From Bifidobacteriaceae bacterium (GTDB lineage Bacteria > Actinomycetota > Actinomycetes > Actinomycetales > WQXJ01): a stretch of 64,000 bases of DNA. Shown in pieces: positions 36,641 through 45,219 of the stretch. The notes beneath the pieces were generated by a model. The model saw nothing but the letters and a program-made list of their open reading frames with translations. It searched no databases and was not told the DNA's origin. How positions within the stretch are numbered: the first letter of the stretch is position 1; each line of letters starts with the position of its first letter. The position numbers were made by a program, and so were the translations under genes. The stretch spans positions 1 to 64,000 of the forward strand of contig JAITFE010000030.1 in assembly GCA_031281585.1 (NCBI GenBank), in the 5' to 3' direction.

Positions 36641-37782
36641 GCGGAGCGCTCCTGCCGGAAACGCTGGACCGCCGTCAGAACGCGGTCCCTCTGGGATTCG
36701 GTCAGGCAGGAGCCGCTCGGCAGGGCCAGGCCCGTCCGGAAAAGTCGCTCCGAAGCGCCGTTGATCCAGCTTCTGGCGTTGGCAAAGACCGGTTGCAGGT
36801 GCATGGGCTTCCACAGCGGGCGTGATTCGATTCCGGCCGCCGCCAGGACGTGGTTAAGGTCGTCCGAGGACCAGCCCGCAGTGGTTGGGTCGATCAGGAC
36901 GGCGCTCAACCAGGCGTTGTCCTCCGACTCGCCGGGTGGGCCGAACATGGTCACGCCTGGCAGACCGGCGAACGCCTGCCGGTAGCGTTCCCGCAGGTAG
37001 CGGCGTTTGGCCACCATCGAGTCGAGCCGCTTTAGCTGGGCGCGGCCCACGGCCGCCAACAGGTTGGACAGGCGGTAGTTGTAACCCACCTCATTGTGTT
37101 CGTACCACGGCACTGGCTCGCGGGCCTGGGTCGCTAGGTGGCGGACCCGGCGGGCAAGGGCCGCGTCGTCGGTCAGCAGGGCGCCGCCGCCCGACGTGGT
37201 CATGGCCTTGTTGCCGTTGAAGGACACCGCAGCGGCGCGTCCGTAGCCGGCGGCCGGACGGCCCGCCAGTTTGGAGCCCATGGCCTCCGCCGCGTCGGAG
37301 AACACCGGAACTCCGTAGCGGTCCGCTATGGCGTCGATCCGCTCGTGGTCCGCCACCTGCCCCAGCAAGTCCACGGGGATGACGGCCCAAACTTTGCGCC
37401 CCTCTGCGGTCAGTTGAGCCAGCGCCTGTTCGAGCAAGTCTGGGTTCATGTTGCCAGTGCCGTCTGAGTCCACGAACACCGGCTCCGCGCCCGTGTACAC
37501 CACTGCGTTGGCAGTCGCCGCGAAAGTCATCGAAGACGTCAACACGACCCCTCCGGGACCCGCGCCAAGAGCCAACAGGCCAAGGTGGAGGGCCGCCGTG
37601 CCGGACGACAGCGCCACGCACTCGCTCCGGCCGCAGTAGGCCGCCAACTCGGATTCGAAGGCGTCCACCTGGGGACCCAACGGCGCGATCCAACCGGACC
37701 GGACGGCGGCCAGCAGGTATTCCTCCTCCAAGGGGCCCACGTCGGGGAGCGAGAGGCCAATGGTTGGCGGGAGAGTGGACAC
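36637..37782 (-). CDS. DegT/DnrJ-family PLP aminotransferase (PglE-like)
   Basis: This 381-residue aminotransferase has the PLP lysine K192 in SFNGNKAMTTSGGG and the conserved ALSSGTAALHL near 57-67 and DAAEAMGS near 168. It should convert a UDP-4-keto-6-deoxy-hexosamine to the 4-amino sugar with glutamate as donor. The SFNGNK motif is characteristic of the PglE/LegC branch. The GTG start at 37782 is five bases from the dehydratase stop. Neighbours supply its substrate and acetylate its product. Confidence 0.9.
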   Translation of the reverse strand: MSTLPPTIGLSLPDVGPLEEEYLLAAVRSGWIAPLGPQVDAFESELAAYCGRSECVALSSGTAALHLGLLALGAGPGGVVLTSSMTFAATANAVVYTGAEPVFVDSDGTGNMNPDLLEQALAQLTAEGRKVWAVIPVDLLGQVADHERIDAIADRYGVPVFSDAAEAMGSKLAGRPAAGYGRAAAVSFNGNKAMTTSGGGALLTDDAALARRVRHLATQAREPVPWYEHNEVGYNYRLSNLLAAVGRAQLKRLDSMVAKRRYLRERYRQAFAGLPGVTMFGPPGESEDNAWLSAVLIDPTTAGWSSDDLNHVLAAAGIESRPLWKPMHLQPVFANARSWINGASERLFRTGLALPSGSCLTESQRDRVLTAVQRFRQERSA

Positions 37783-37787
37783 GGCTT

Positions 37788-39683
37788 CTATTCTGCTGCC
37801 CGCTTGGCGGTAACGGGTTGATCGGCATCCGGCTCGGTCTCGCCTTGGGCTGACGGGCCGAATTCGGCGGTTGCGCGGCCGGAGTGGGGAGCGGCGGGTG
37901 ACCGGACGGCATCGGGCAATGGGGGAGCCACCGCCGCCATGTCCGGAACGAAGGGGTGCTCCGTGGCCTCCTCGGGGCTGAGCGGCTCCACGCGAACCCG
38001 GCGGATCAGGGGATGCGGCCCCGGCTCGCCCTCTTCGCCCGCGGAGAACAGCACCTCGTGGAGCTTCTCGCCCGGCCTGAGGCCGGTGAACTTGACGGCG
38101 ATGTCGCGGCCCGACTCGGCGATCAGGTAATTCGCCACGTCCAGAATGCGGACCGGGTCGCCCATGTCGAGGACCAGCGTGTCGCCCGACTCGCCGCCGG
38201 CGCCGGCCTGGAGCACCAGTTCGCAGGCCTCCGGGATGGTCATGAAGAAGCGCGTCACGTTCGGATGGGTGACCGTCACCGGGCCGCCATGGTTGATCTG
38301 GAAGCGGAAAGTGTCCAGCACGGAGCCCCTCGAACCGAGCACGTTGCCGAACCGCACCGACACGTACGGGAGGCCCAGGCGCTTGGCGTGCCAGGCCGTC
38401 AGCCGCTCGGCCGTGCGCTTGGTCACGCCCAGGACGCTGGTTGGATCGGCGGCCTTGTCGGTCGAGATGTTGACGAACCTGTGCACGCCGCTCTCCGCAG
38501 CGCATTTGAGCACATTGGCGGTGCCGATCACGTTGGTCTTCCAGCCCTCCTCGGGGAAGCGCTCCAAGATGGGGAGGTGTTTGAGCGCGGCCGCGTGGAA
38601 GACCACCTCGGGGCGCTCGCGCTGGAACACCGCCGTGAGCGCGTCGACCTCGCGGATGTCGCACAGCACCGTGTCGCTTGTCTGCAGGAGGCCCGAACCG
38701 GAAACCGACAGGTGGACCGCGTGGAGGGCGGATTCGTCGCGGTCCAAGAGCACAACGCGGGCCGGGGCCAGGCGGTGGACTTGACGCGCCAACTCGGAGC
38801 CGATCGACCCGCCCGCGCCGGTTATCAGCACCACTCGGCCGTTGATGTAGCCGGCTATGGCCTCCAGATTGGTCGTGATTGGGCGGCGGCCCAAGAGATC
38901 CCGCACGTCCAAGTCGCGCAGCTGGTCCAGGCGGACTTTCCCGCCGATCAACTCGTGCAGCGGCGGCACCACCGAGAAGCCCAGGCCGACAGCTTTGCAT
39001 TCCGCGGAAACCCTCTTGAGCAGCGTCGGGGACGCGTCCGAGATGGCCACTACCACCATCTCCGCGCCCATCCGACGGGCCAGGTCCATCAGGTCTGCCC
39101 CGGTTCCCAGCACGCGGCGGGACTCGATTTGCCGGTGCCGTTTGCGCGGGTCGTCGTCAACGAAGCCGACAATCCCGTACGGCGAGTCGGCGGTCAACGC
39201 AATTTGGCGGGCGATCTGCTGGCCTATTTCGCCGGCGCCGTAAATGAGGGTCGGCTTGGCCTGCGTTGGTCTTGGCTGGCGCTTGACCGAGTCCGTGTAG
39301 CTCCGCCAGGCGTAACGGCCCGCGAACATCAGGATGAGCGCCAGTGCGGGCAGGGCCAGAGGAATGCCGTTCGGCGGGGGCAGCGGAGTCAATTCGGCCA
39401 CTCCGAAGGCCACTATCCCGATTGCGACCACCGTGGCACCCAGCAGGGACACGTCCAGGAAGCTACCGATCCGGGTCCTGCCCAGGTAGATCCTCGTGAT
39501 CAGACCGCCCGTGATCTGGAGGACTGCGGCCAGGGCCAGGTAAAGGGCGGTCCCCTTCCAGAGGCTTGGAACCATGGAGAAGTCGTAGCGAATCAGGACG
39601 AACCACAGCAGCGCCACGAGCCAGCAGAACACATCCCATGCCGCCAGGCCGACAAGTCGGTGGCGTTGCAACAATCGCCGCAT
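37788..39683 (-). CDS. Membrane UDP-HexNAc 4,6-dehydratase (PglF/WbpM-like)
   Basis: This 631-residue protein has four N-terminal membrane helices (about 10-115), a first Rossmann domain (IYGAGEIGQQ near 147) and a second, catalytic SDR domain with TGAGGSIGSEL near 288 and NISTDKAADPTSVLG near 403. WbpM/PglF enzymes use this altered active site to remove water from UDP-GlcNAc, giving the 4-keto-6-deoxy sugar. The C-terminal 60 residues are variable. ATG at 39683 is preceded by AGGAGG; upstream in-frame codons lack a site. It is first in the minus-strand dehydratase-aminotransferase-transferase-acetyltransferase operon. Confidence 0.92.
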   Translation of the reverse strand: MRRLLQRHRLVGLAAWDVFCWLVALLWFVLIRYDFSMVPSLWKGTALYLALAAVLQITGGLITRIYLGRTRIGSFLDVSLLGATVVAIGIVAFGVAELTPLPPPNGIPLALPALALILMFAGRYAWRSYTDSVKRQPRPTQAKPTLIYGAGEIGQQIARQIALTADSPYGIVGFVDDDPRKRHRQIESRRVLGTGADLMDLARRMGAEMVVVAISDASPTLLKRVSAECKAVGLGFSVVPPLHELIGGKVRLDQLRDLDVRDLLGRRPITTNLEAIAGYINGRVVLITGAGGSIGSELARQVHRLAPARVVLLDRDESALHAVHLSVSGSGLLQTSDTVLCDIREVDALTAVFQRERPEVVFHAAALKHLPILERFPEEGWKTNVIGTANVLKCAAESGVHRFVNISTDKAADPTSVLGVTKRTAERLTAWHAKRLGLPYVSVRFGNVLGSRGSVLDTFRFQINHGGPVTVTHPNVTRFFMTIPEACELVLQAGAGGESGDTLVLDMGDPVRILDVANYLIAESGRDIAVKFTGLRPGEKLHEVLFSAGEEGEPGPHPLIRRVRVEPLSPEEATEHPFVPDMAAVAPPLPDAVRSPAAPHSGRATAEFGPSAQGETEPDADQPVTAKRAAE

Positions 39684-39841
39684 TGAGACCTCCTGGGGTT
39701 CTGAAGTCGGGGACCACCAAATCTCGCCGTCGGCCGCGACAAGGGGTATGCCGCGTTTGGTGTCTTCTTGCGTTCCGTGGTCCACTATATGCCCCAACCC
39801 GGGTGTAAAGGCCTTCCCCCTCCGGAACCGCAAGAAGGCGG

Positions 39842-42052
39842 TCAGCGAGCCAGCGCGCCCTGAACCGCCGCTGACAGTTGCGGGGCAAGGGTTTCGACGA
39901 AAGTGGCCGACAGATGATCGTCATCAAAATACGCTACGACAGAGCCCACGATGCCTCGGCAGACTTCGCGGCCGCAGATCGCATCGGTGAAGTCGAGGAC
40001 CTCGACCAAGTCCGGCCCAAAGGCCGCTGCCGCATCGACCCAAGGATCCGGGGAAAGCCAATCCTCTCTTGGCCCGCTGCAGCGGTCAATGCGGTCGGCG
40101 TTCAGGGCGAGGCAGTCCGGAATGCTTCGTTCCGCAGGTTCGCGAGGATTGTCCCTAATCACGATCACCTTCATCTCTGCCTCCGTTAGCTGCTGAAGGA
40201 CCCAGCTTGCGGATTCGACGGCCAAATCGTACTTGTCAGGGGGTGCCTCGACTCTATTCGACAAGACCACAAGGTCCGGTTCATGGGCGCGGATAGCGTC
40301 GAGTTCCTCCTCGGTGACATCAACGCACTCATCGCGGAAAGTCAATGCGTCGAACTTGCCTCCTGGCGCTCTTGGAAAGCACGCCGAAGACAACCAAGTC
40401 GTGATTCCCAAGTCCAGGTCACGTGCGGAACGTTGCAGGCCAGGCAGCCACTGCACTGCATGTGAATTGCCCCAGAGGACGACTTCCCATTTCGCCGATT
40501 CCTCTGGCAGGGCGTACCGACATCGGTGCGGCGACGGGTCGTCCCAGTGTCGGGTGCAACCATCACCAAAGGCTGTCGGTTGGTCAAGCGACCCGAATCT
40601 GGGGTCGGGATAGGGCCCCGCCTCGTCAGCTGTACCGGTCACGGCGCAGGTCGGGTCCAGGATGCGTTGGGCACCCAAACACTGGCTTTGGCGGACGTGT
40701 TCCCTCGCGGACGCGACCTCGGACATGCCCGTGCTCTCTACGCCGACGTAAACACCGCTACCAACCAGGCCGAGCACGGCCATGCTGGCGACGGCAGGCA
40801 CAAAGGTGCGCTTTGGGCGGCTCCTTATCCAGCGCCAACGCTGAAATGGCTGCTCCACAAACGCGTAGGAGACCGCCGAGAGCCCAAGGGTGGCCAGGAT
40901 GACTAGGGCGCTGGTGCCAAGGGAGAGTTCGCTCCCCAGGACGTAGGGCGCGAGCAGCATCAGGGGCCAGTGCCACAGATAGACTGAGTAGGACATGTCG
41001 CCCAGGTATTGGATTGGTCGGAGTGACCAGAAGTGCTTCAAGAAGCGGTCGATGCCATTTGGATCGATGTCAGGCTTTACCTGGAGGCTTGATACATGCT
41101 CTCCCAACTTGTCATTGCCCAACTCGGGGGCCTTCGCGCGCGGGCGGAGGTCTGTCGGGGCGCGTCCGCCAACTATGAACAGGGCTGCACCCGCAGTCGG
41201 CAGCAACGCGACCCAGCCGGGAAAGGGCGTGGCGTCGGAGAACCACACGGCGGCGGCAATCATGGCGACGAGCCCCACGGCGACGGCACCTGCGCGCATC
41301 GTCGGGTGCGGGGCTAGTCGGTCCTCAAGGCGTGGCCAGAAGCAGGCCAACAAGCCGCCCAGCGCAAGTTCCCAAACGCGGGTCTGCGTGACCAAATAGG
41401 CCTCGGCCGGGTTCCGAATGGTCATCCACACCGACAGCGCAAAGGAAACGCCCGCCGCCGCGCCGACCACCAAGGTGATAGGCAGCCGCACAGAGGCCGT
41501 GTCGCCCCCGTGGTCCTTGCGGTGCCACAAGACAACCACGGCCAGCATCAGAACTGGCCAGAACACGTAGAACTGTTCTTCCACGCTGAGCGACCAGAAG
41601 TGCTGGAAAATCGACGGCACCCCGCCGCGGGCCAGGTAGTCCGTCGACTTGTGCCACAGATTCCAGTTCTCCACGTACACGGCGGCGGCCACGGCGTCGC
41701 GGGCGGTCTGCACCCAGGCCGACGGCGGCCCGACCAACCACGCCGCCACGCCTGTGGCGACTATGACCAGGAAAGACGCCGGCAACAGCCGTCTGATTCG
41801 CCGGCCCCAGAAGTCGGCCACGTCATGCCAAGTCTTGGGCGGCCGCGTCACCAATCCGCCCGTGATCAAGAAGCCGGAGATCACAAAGAAGATGTCCACG
41901 CCGACGTACCCGCCGGTCAGGACACCAGGCCAGAGGTGGTACACCACGACCAAGGACACGGCCAACGCCCTGAGCCACTGAATATCCGCCCGGCGCCCCG
42001 AAGCTTTCGCTCCCGAGGCTTTGGCGGTGTGTTGGGTGGCCAGGGCGTGCAC
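39842..42052 (-). CDS. Acyltransferase-3 / SGNH fusion, copy 1
   Basis: This 736-residue OafA/YrhL-type protein has about ten membrane helices with the acyltransferase-3 motif VVYHLWPGVLTGGYVGVDIF near 36-55, followed after one more helix by an extracytosolic SGNH domain (about 500-736). SGNH blocks are LWGNSHAVQWL near 525 and YFDDDHLS near 712. Such proteins O-acetylate surface glycans using an acyl group passed across the membrane. It is a tandem paralogue of the gene upstream at 44553. The GTG start at 42052 aligns with the ATG of that copy. Confidence 0.88.
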   Translation of the reverse strand: MHALATQHTAKASGAKASGRRADIQWLRALAVSLVVVYHLWPGVLTGGYVGVDIFFVISGFLITGGLVTRPPKTWHDVADFWGRRIRRLLPASFLVIVATGVAAWLVGPPSAWVQTARDAVAAAVYVENWNLWHKSTDYLARGGVPSIFQHFWSLSVEEQFYVFWPVLMLAVVVLWHRKDHGGDTASVRLPITLVVGAAAGVSFALSVWMTIRNPAEAYLVTQTRVWELALGGLLACFWPRLEDRLAPHPTMRAGAVAVGLVAMIAAAVWFSDATPFPGWVALLPTAGAALFIVGGRAPTDLRPRAKAPELGNDKLGEHVSSLQVKPDIDPNGIDRFLKHFWSLRPIQYLGDMSYSVYLWHWPLMLLAPYVLGSELSLGTSALVILATLGLSAVSYAFVEQPFQRWRWIRSRPKRTFVPAVASMAVLGLVGSGVYVGVESTGMSEVASAREHVRQSQCLGAQRILDPTCAVTGTADEAGPYPDPRFGSLDQPTAFGDGCTRHWDDPSPHRCRYALPEESAKWEVVLWGNSHAVQWLPGLQRSARDLDLGITTWLSSACFPRAPGGKFDALTFRDECVDVTEEELDAIRAHEPDLVVLSNRVEAPPDKYDLAVESASWVLQQLTEAEMKVIVIRDNPREPAERSIPDCLALNADRIDRCSGPREDWLSPDPWVDAAAAFGPDLVEVLDFTDAICGREVCRGIVGSVVAYFDDDHLSATFVETLAPQLSAAVQGALAR

Positions 42053-42291
42053 CAGTCAATTGTGCATCACAAGAAAGGGCCGCCTGACACACGCCGCCGG
42101 CCGGTTGCGCGGGCTCCGGGACATCGGAGGTGGGTTCCACTCCGTCTCACACCGCCTCCAATCCCGCGGCCGCCGGTGCCCCGGCCGGGGCGGCCGGGGA
42201 CCGCTGCGCCGACCCACGCGGACTGGGCTGCGAGGGCCCGTGGATCTAGCTGAGCGAGAAGACCCTCCGCTTGGGAGCCCAAGAAAGACGG
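42053..42291. other. Spacer between the two acyltransferase copies, part of the duplication
   Basis: The first 100 or so bases upstream of copy 1 closely match the bases upstream of copy 2 (44554-44660), including CATTGTGCATCACAAG-like and CGCGGGCTCCGGGACA segments. The duplication therefore included the 5' flanking region, and both copies may share similar promoter signals. No gene lies here. Confidence 0.6.
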
Positions 42292-44553
42292 TCAGCGAGC
42301 CAGCGCGCCCTCAATTGCCGCAGAAAGCTGCGGGGCAAGGGTCTCAACGAAAGTGATCGAAAGATGGTCGTCGTCGAAGTAGGCGACCACCGAACCGACC
42401 AGTCCGGTGCAGACTTCGCCGTCGCAGATGGCGTTGTTGAAGTCGACCACTTCGATCAAATCGGATCCCATCTCCGCCGCCGCGTCGGCCCAGGGATCCG
42501 GGAAAATCCAGCTCTCCTGCGGGCCGGCGCAACGGTCGGGTTGGCCGCCGTTCGCCGCCAGGCAGTCGGGGATGCTGCGATTCGACGGCTCGCGGGGAAT
42601 GTCTCTGATCAACAGCACCTTGATCTGCGCGTCCGTCAACTGTTCAAGAACCCAGCGGGCGGATTCGACCGCCAGCTCGTGCAGTTGCGGGGGCGAGCTC
42701 GCCCTGTTGGTCACTACCACCAGGTCGGGACGGCTAGCGCGGATCGCGTCAAGCTCCTGCGACGTCACGTCCACGCACGGGCTGCTTTCGGTTAGCGGAT
42801 CGAATCTGCTTCCCGGTGCCCTTGGAAAACACGAAGATGACAGCCGGGTGGTGATGCCCAACTGGAGTTCGTCCGCTATCCGCTCCAATCCCGGCAGCCA
42901 TTGGACGGCGTGCGAATTCCCCCAAAGCACAACCTCGTTACCCCCCGATCCCTCCAGCAACCCGTACCGGCACTTGGCGGGCGTTGGGTTGGTCCAATGC
43001 CGGGTGCACCCATTGTCGTAGGCGGGCGAGTGGTCGAACCAGGCGAACCGCGGGTTGGGGTAGGGACCGGTTTCCTCATCGGGCTGGCCGCTGGCGCAGC
43101 CGGGGTCCAGGATTCGCTGAGCGCCCATGCATGGGCTCTCGCGGACGTGCTCCCGGTCTGCGGCGATGGACCGCTTTATCGCCGCGGGCACTGTGATGTA
43201 CAGGACGGCCCCGGCCACGGAGATGGCCGCCATTCCGGCGACCGCCGGAACAAAAGTGCGTCTAAGGCGGGCCCGCATCCACCGCGAGCGTTGGAACGGT
43301 TTCTCGACCAATTCGTAGGACGCGGCCGAAATTCCCAGGGTGCCCAGGACCACCAGCAGGCTTGTGCCGACGGTCAAATTGCGCCCGAGGACGTTCGGCG
43401 CGAGCAGTATCAAAGGCCAGTGCCACAGGTAGACGGAGTAGGACATGTCGCCCAGGTATTGGATTGGCCGGAACGACCAGAAGCGGTTGAGCAGGCCGTC
43501 GATGCCGTCGACACCGTCGCCCGTGACCGTCCGCCCGGCAAGGTTCGGGTTCGGCGCAGCCCCGCCCCGCGTGTCGGGCGTCGCCCCAGCCTCGGCCCGC
43601 CCCGTCGCGGCGACGTCACCGGCGACGGGTGCCCGGCCTTGGGCTGGGCTGGTCGTGCGGTTGCGCCCGCCGGCTATGAACAGCGCGGCGCCCACGGTCG
43701 GCAGGAGCCCCACCCAACCTGGGAAGGCTGTGGCGTCGGTGAACCCGACCGCGGCGGCGACCATGGCCGCCAGCCCCACGGCCACCATCCCGGCGCGGAC
43801 GCCCGGACGCCGCCCGAGTCGGGACTCCAGCCAGGGCCAGAAGCAGGCCAGCAGGCCGCCGAGCGCCAGCTCCCACATCCTTGTTTGGGTCACTAGATAG
43901 GCCTCGGCCTGGTCGCGCGCGGTCATCCAGACCGACAGCCCGAAGGACACGGTCGCGACCGCCCCGACCGCCCACGCGACCGGCCGCCTCACGCTGATCC
44001 CGGAGCTTCGCTTCTGTGCCCGCCGCCACACCGCCGCGACGGCCAGGATCATCACCGGCCAGAACACGTAGAACTGTTCTTCAACGCTGAGCGACCAGAA
44101 GTGCTGGAAAATGGACGGGGTCCCGCCGCGGCCCAGGTAGTCCGCAGACTGCTGCCATAGGTTCCAGTTCTCCGCGTACACGGCGGCGGCCACGGCATCG
44201 CGGGCGGTCTGCACCCAAGCCGACGGCGGCCCGACCAACCACGCCGCCACGCCTGTCGCGATGATCACCAGGAAAGACGCCGGCAGCAGCCGTCTGATTC
44301 GCCGGCCCCAGAAGTCGGCCACGTCGCGCCAGGTCCCGGGCGGCCGCGCCACCAGTCCGCCGGTGATCAAGAACCCGGAGATCACAAAGAAAATGTCGAC
44401 TCCGACGTACCCGCCGGTCAGGACGCCGGGCCAGAGGTGGTACACCACGACCAAGGAGACGGCCAACGCCCTGAGCCACTGAATATCCGCCCGACGCCCC
44501 GAAGCTTTGTGGCCCGAGGCCTTAGCGGCGTGTTGAGAGCCCGGGGCATGCAT
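42292..44553 (-). CDS. Acyltransferase-3 / SGNH fusion, copy 2
   Basis: This 753-residue paralogue of the 42052-39842 protein has the same order of ten-helix acyltransferase-3 domain, linker and SGNH domain (LWGNSHAVQWL, YFDDDHLS). Most differences fall in the linker near 310-370, where this copy carries an extra alanine/glycine-rich stretch, and in surface parts of the SGNH domain. ATG at 44553 aligns with the start of copy 1; further upstream ATGs are less likely. It probably acylates a different position or acts redundantly on the surface glycan. Confidence 0.88.
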   Translation of the reverse strand: MHAPGSQHAAKASGHKASGRRADIQWLRALAVSLVVVYHLWPGVLTGGYVGVDIFFVISGFLITGGLVARPPGTWRDVADFWGRRIRRLLPASFLVIIATGVAAWLVGPPSAWVQTARDAVAAAVYAENWNLWQQSADYLGRGGTPSIFQHFWSLSVEEQFYVFWPVMILAVAAVWRRAQKRSSGISVRRPVAWAVGAVATVSFGLSVWMTARDQAEAYLVTQTRMWELALGGLLACFWPWLESRLGRRPGVRAGMVAVGLAAMVAAAVGFTDATAFPGWVGLLPTVGAALFIAGGRNRTTSPAQGRAPVAGDVAATGRAEAGATPDTRGGAAPNPNLAGRTVTGDGVDGIDGLLNRFWSFRPIQYLGDMSYSVYLWHWPLILLAPNVLGRNLTVGTSLLVVLGTLGISAASYELVEKPFQRSRWMRARLRRTFVPAVAGMAAISVAGAVLYITVPAAIKRSIAADREHVRESPCMGAQRILDPGCASGQPDEETGPYPNPRFAWFDHSPAYDNGCTRHWTNPTPAKCRYGLLEGSGGNEVVLWGNSHAVQWLPGLERIADELQLGITTRLSSSCFPRAPGSRFDPLTESSPCVDVTSQELDAIRASRPDLVVVTNRASSPPQLHELAVESARWVLEQLTDAQIKVLLIRDIPREPSNRSIPDCLAANGGQPDRCAGPQESWIFPDPWADAAAEMGSDLIEVVDFNNAICDGEVCTGLVGSVVAYFDDDHLSITFVETLAPQLSAAIEGALAR

Positions 44554-44934
44554 CAGTCCATTGTGCATCACAAGGGCGGGCCGCCTGACACGCGCCGCCG
44601 CCCGGTCGCGCGGGCTCCGGGACACCGGCGACGGGTCCCGCTCCAGCCCACGCCGTCCCCCGAGCCCGTGGCCCCCGGCTCCGCCGCCGGGCCTTCCGGT
44701 CCGCGTGGCCGGTCGGTCCGTGCCGCCCGGAGCGCGACGGCAACACCGCCGTTTTGGCTGGTGGGAACGTTGTCAGAGGCGCGTTCTAGGTTGTTCTCAT
44801 GACCGCCGATGCCGTCTGGTTCCACCCCGTTTCCCCACTCCGTCGCGCTCGCCTCGCCGGGGTGGCCGCAGTAGTCGGGGCGGCCGACGCGGCGGGGATG
44901 GCCGCGGTGATCGAGGACCGCTGCTCTGACCCGG

Positions 44935-45030
44935 CCGGAGGGCGGGGCGTCGGAGCAGCCGGAAGGCGAGGCTTCGGGGCAGCCGGAGGGCGGGGCATCG
45001 GAGCAGTCGGAAGGCGAGGCATCGGAGCAG
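44935..45030. repeat. Four tandem 24-bp repeats
   Basis: Units start at 44935, 44959, 44983 and 45007 with consensus CCGGARGGCGRGGCWTCGGRGCAG. Units 1 and 3 resemble each other more than units 2 and 4, which points to a 48-bp doubling step. The array is a multiple of three bases, so it could code a repeat, but no gene around it is convincing. Confidence 0.85.
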
Positions 45031-45092
45031 CCGGGCCGTTCGGGCACCAGGACGGCGCGCAGGTTTTCGGTCGACTTTCTTCGCTCAGCCCA

Positions 45093-45121
45093 TTGACTTC
45101 AGACCCGACAGGGACTAGCAT
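45093..45121 (+). promoter_or_regulatory. Candidate sigma-70-type promoter for the HNH gene
   Basis: TTGACT (45093-45098) and TAGCAT (45116-45121) are separated by 17 bases. They lie about 100 bases before the ATG of the HNH gene at 45220. The local sequence is AT-rich compared with its surroundings. This is a consensus match only. Confidence 0.45.
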
Positions 45122-45219
45122 ATGTGTATGATGGTTAGCCATTCGAACAGCTCTCAAGGGTCGCTTGCGGGCTGCACCGGCTGGGCGTTTTCACGCAAAC
45201 GCGCGGCCGGAAACTGATC

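Larger units (their letters stand above)
44554..45219. other. Long upstream region of the HNH gene, no confident gene
   Basis: These 666 bases separate divergent genes. The left part is homologous to the spacer upstream of the other acyltransferase copy. The middle holds a 24-bp tandem repeat array that makes open frames on both strands (for example 44799-45131 plus), but their products are low-complexity and not credible. The right part carries a promoter-like sequence. Confidence 0.5.

Noticed and set aside
37956-39686. 576-codon plus-strand frame
   Set aside because: It is antisense to the dehydratase gene, which has full family motifs and a strong ribosome-binding site. The product has no recognisable domain.
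44799-45131. 110-codon plus-strand frame over the 24-bp repeats
   Set aside because: Its sequence is mostly the repeat translated as Gly/Ala/Arg. There is no family match or clear ribosome-binding site, and both strands are open, which is expected for a repeat in multiples of three.
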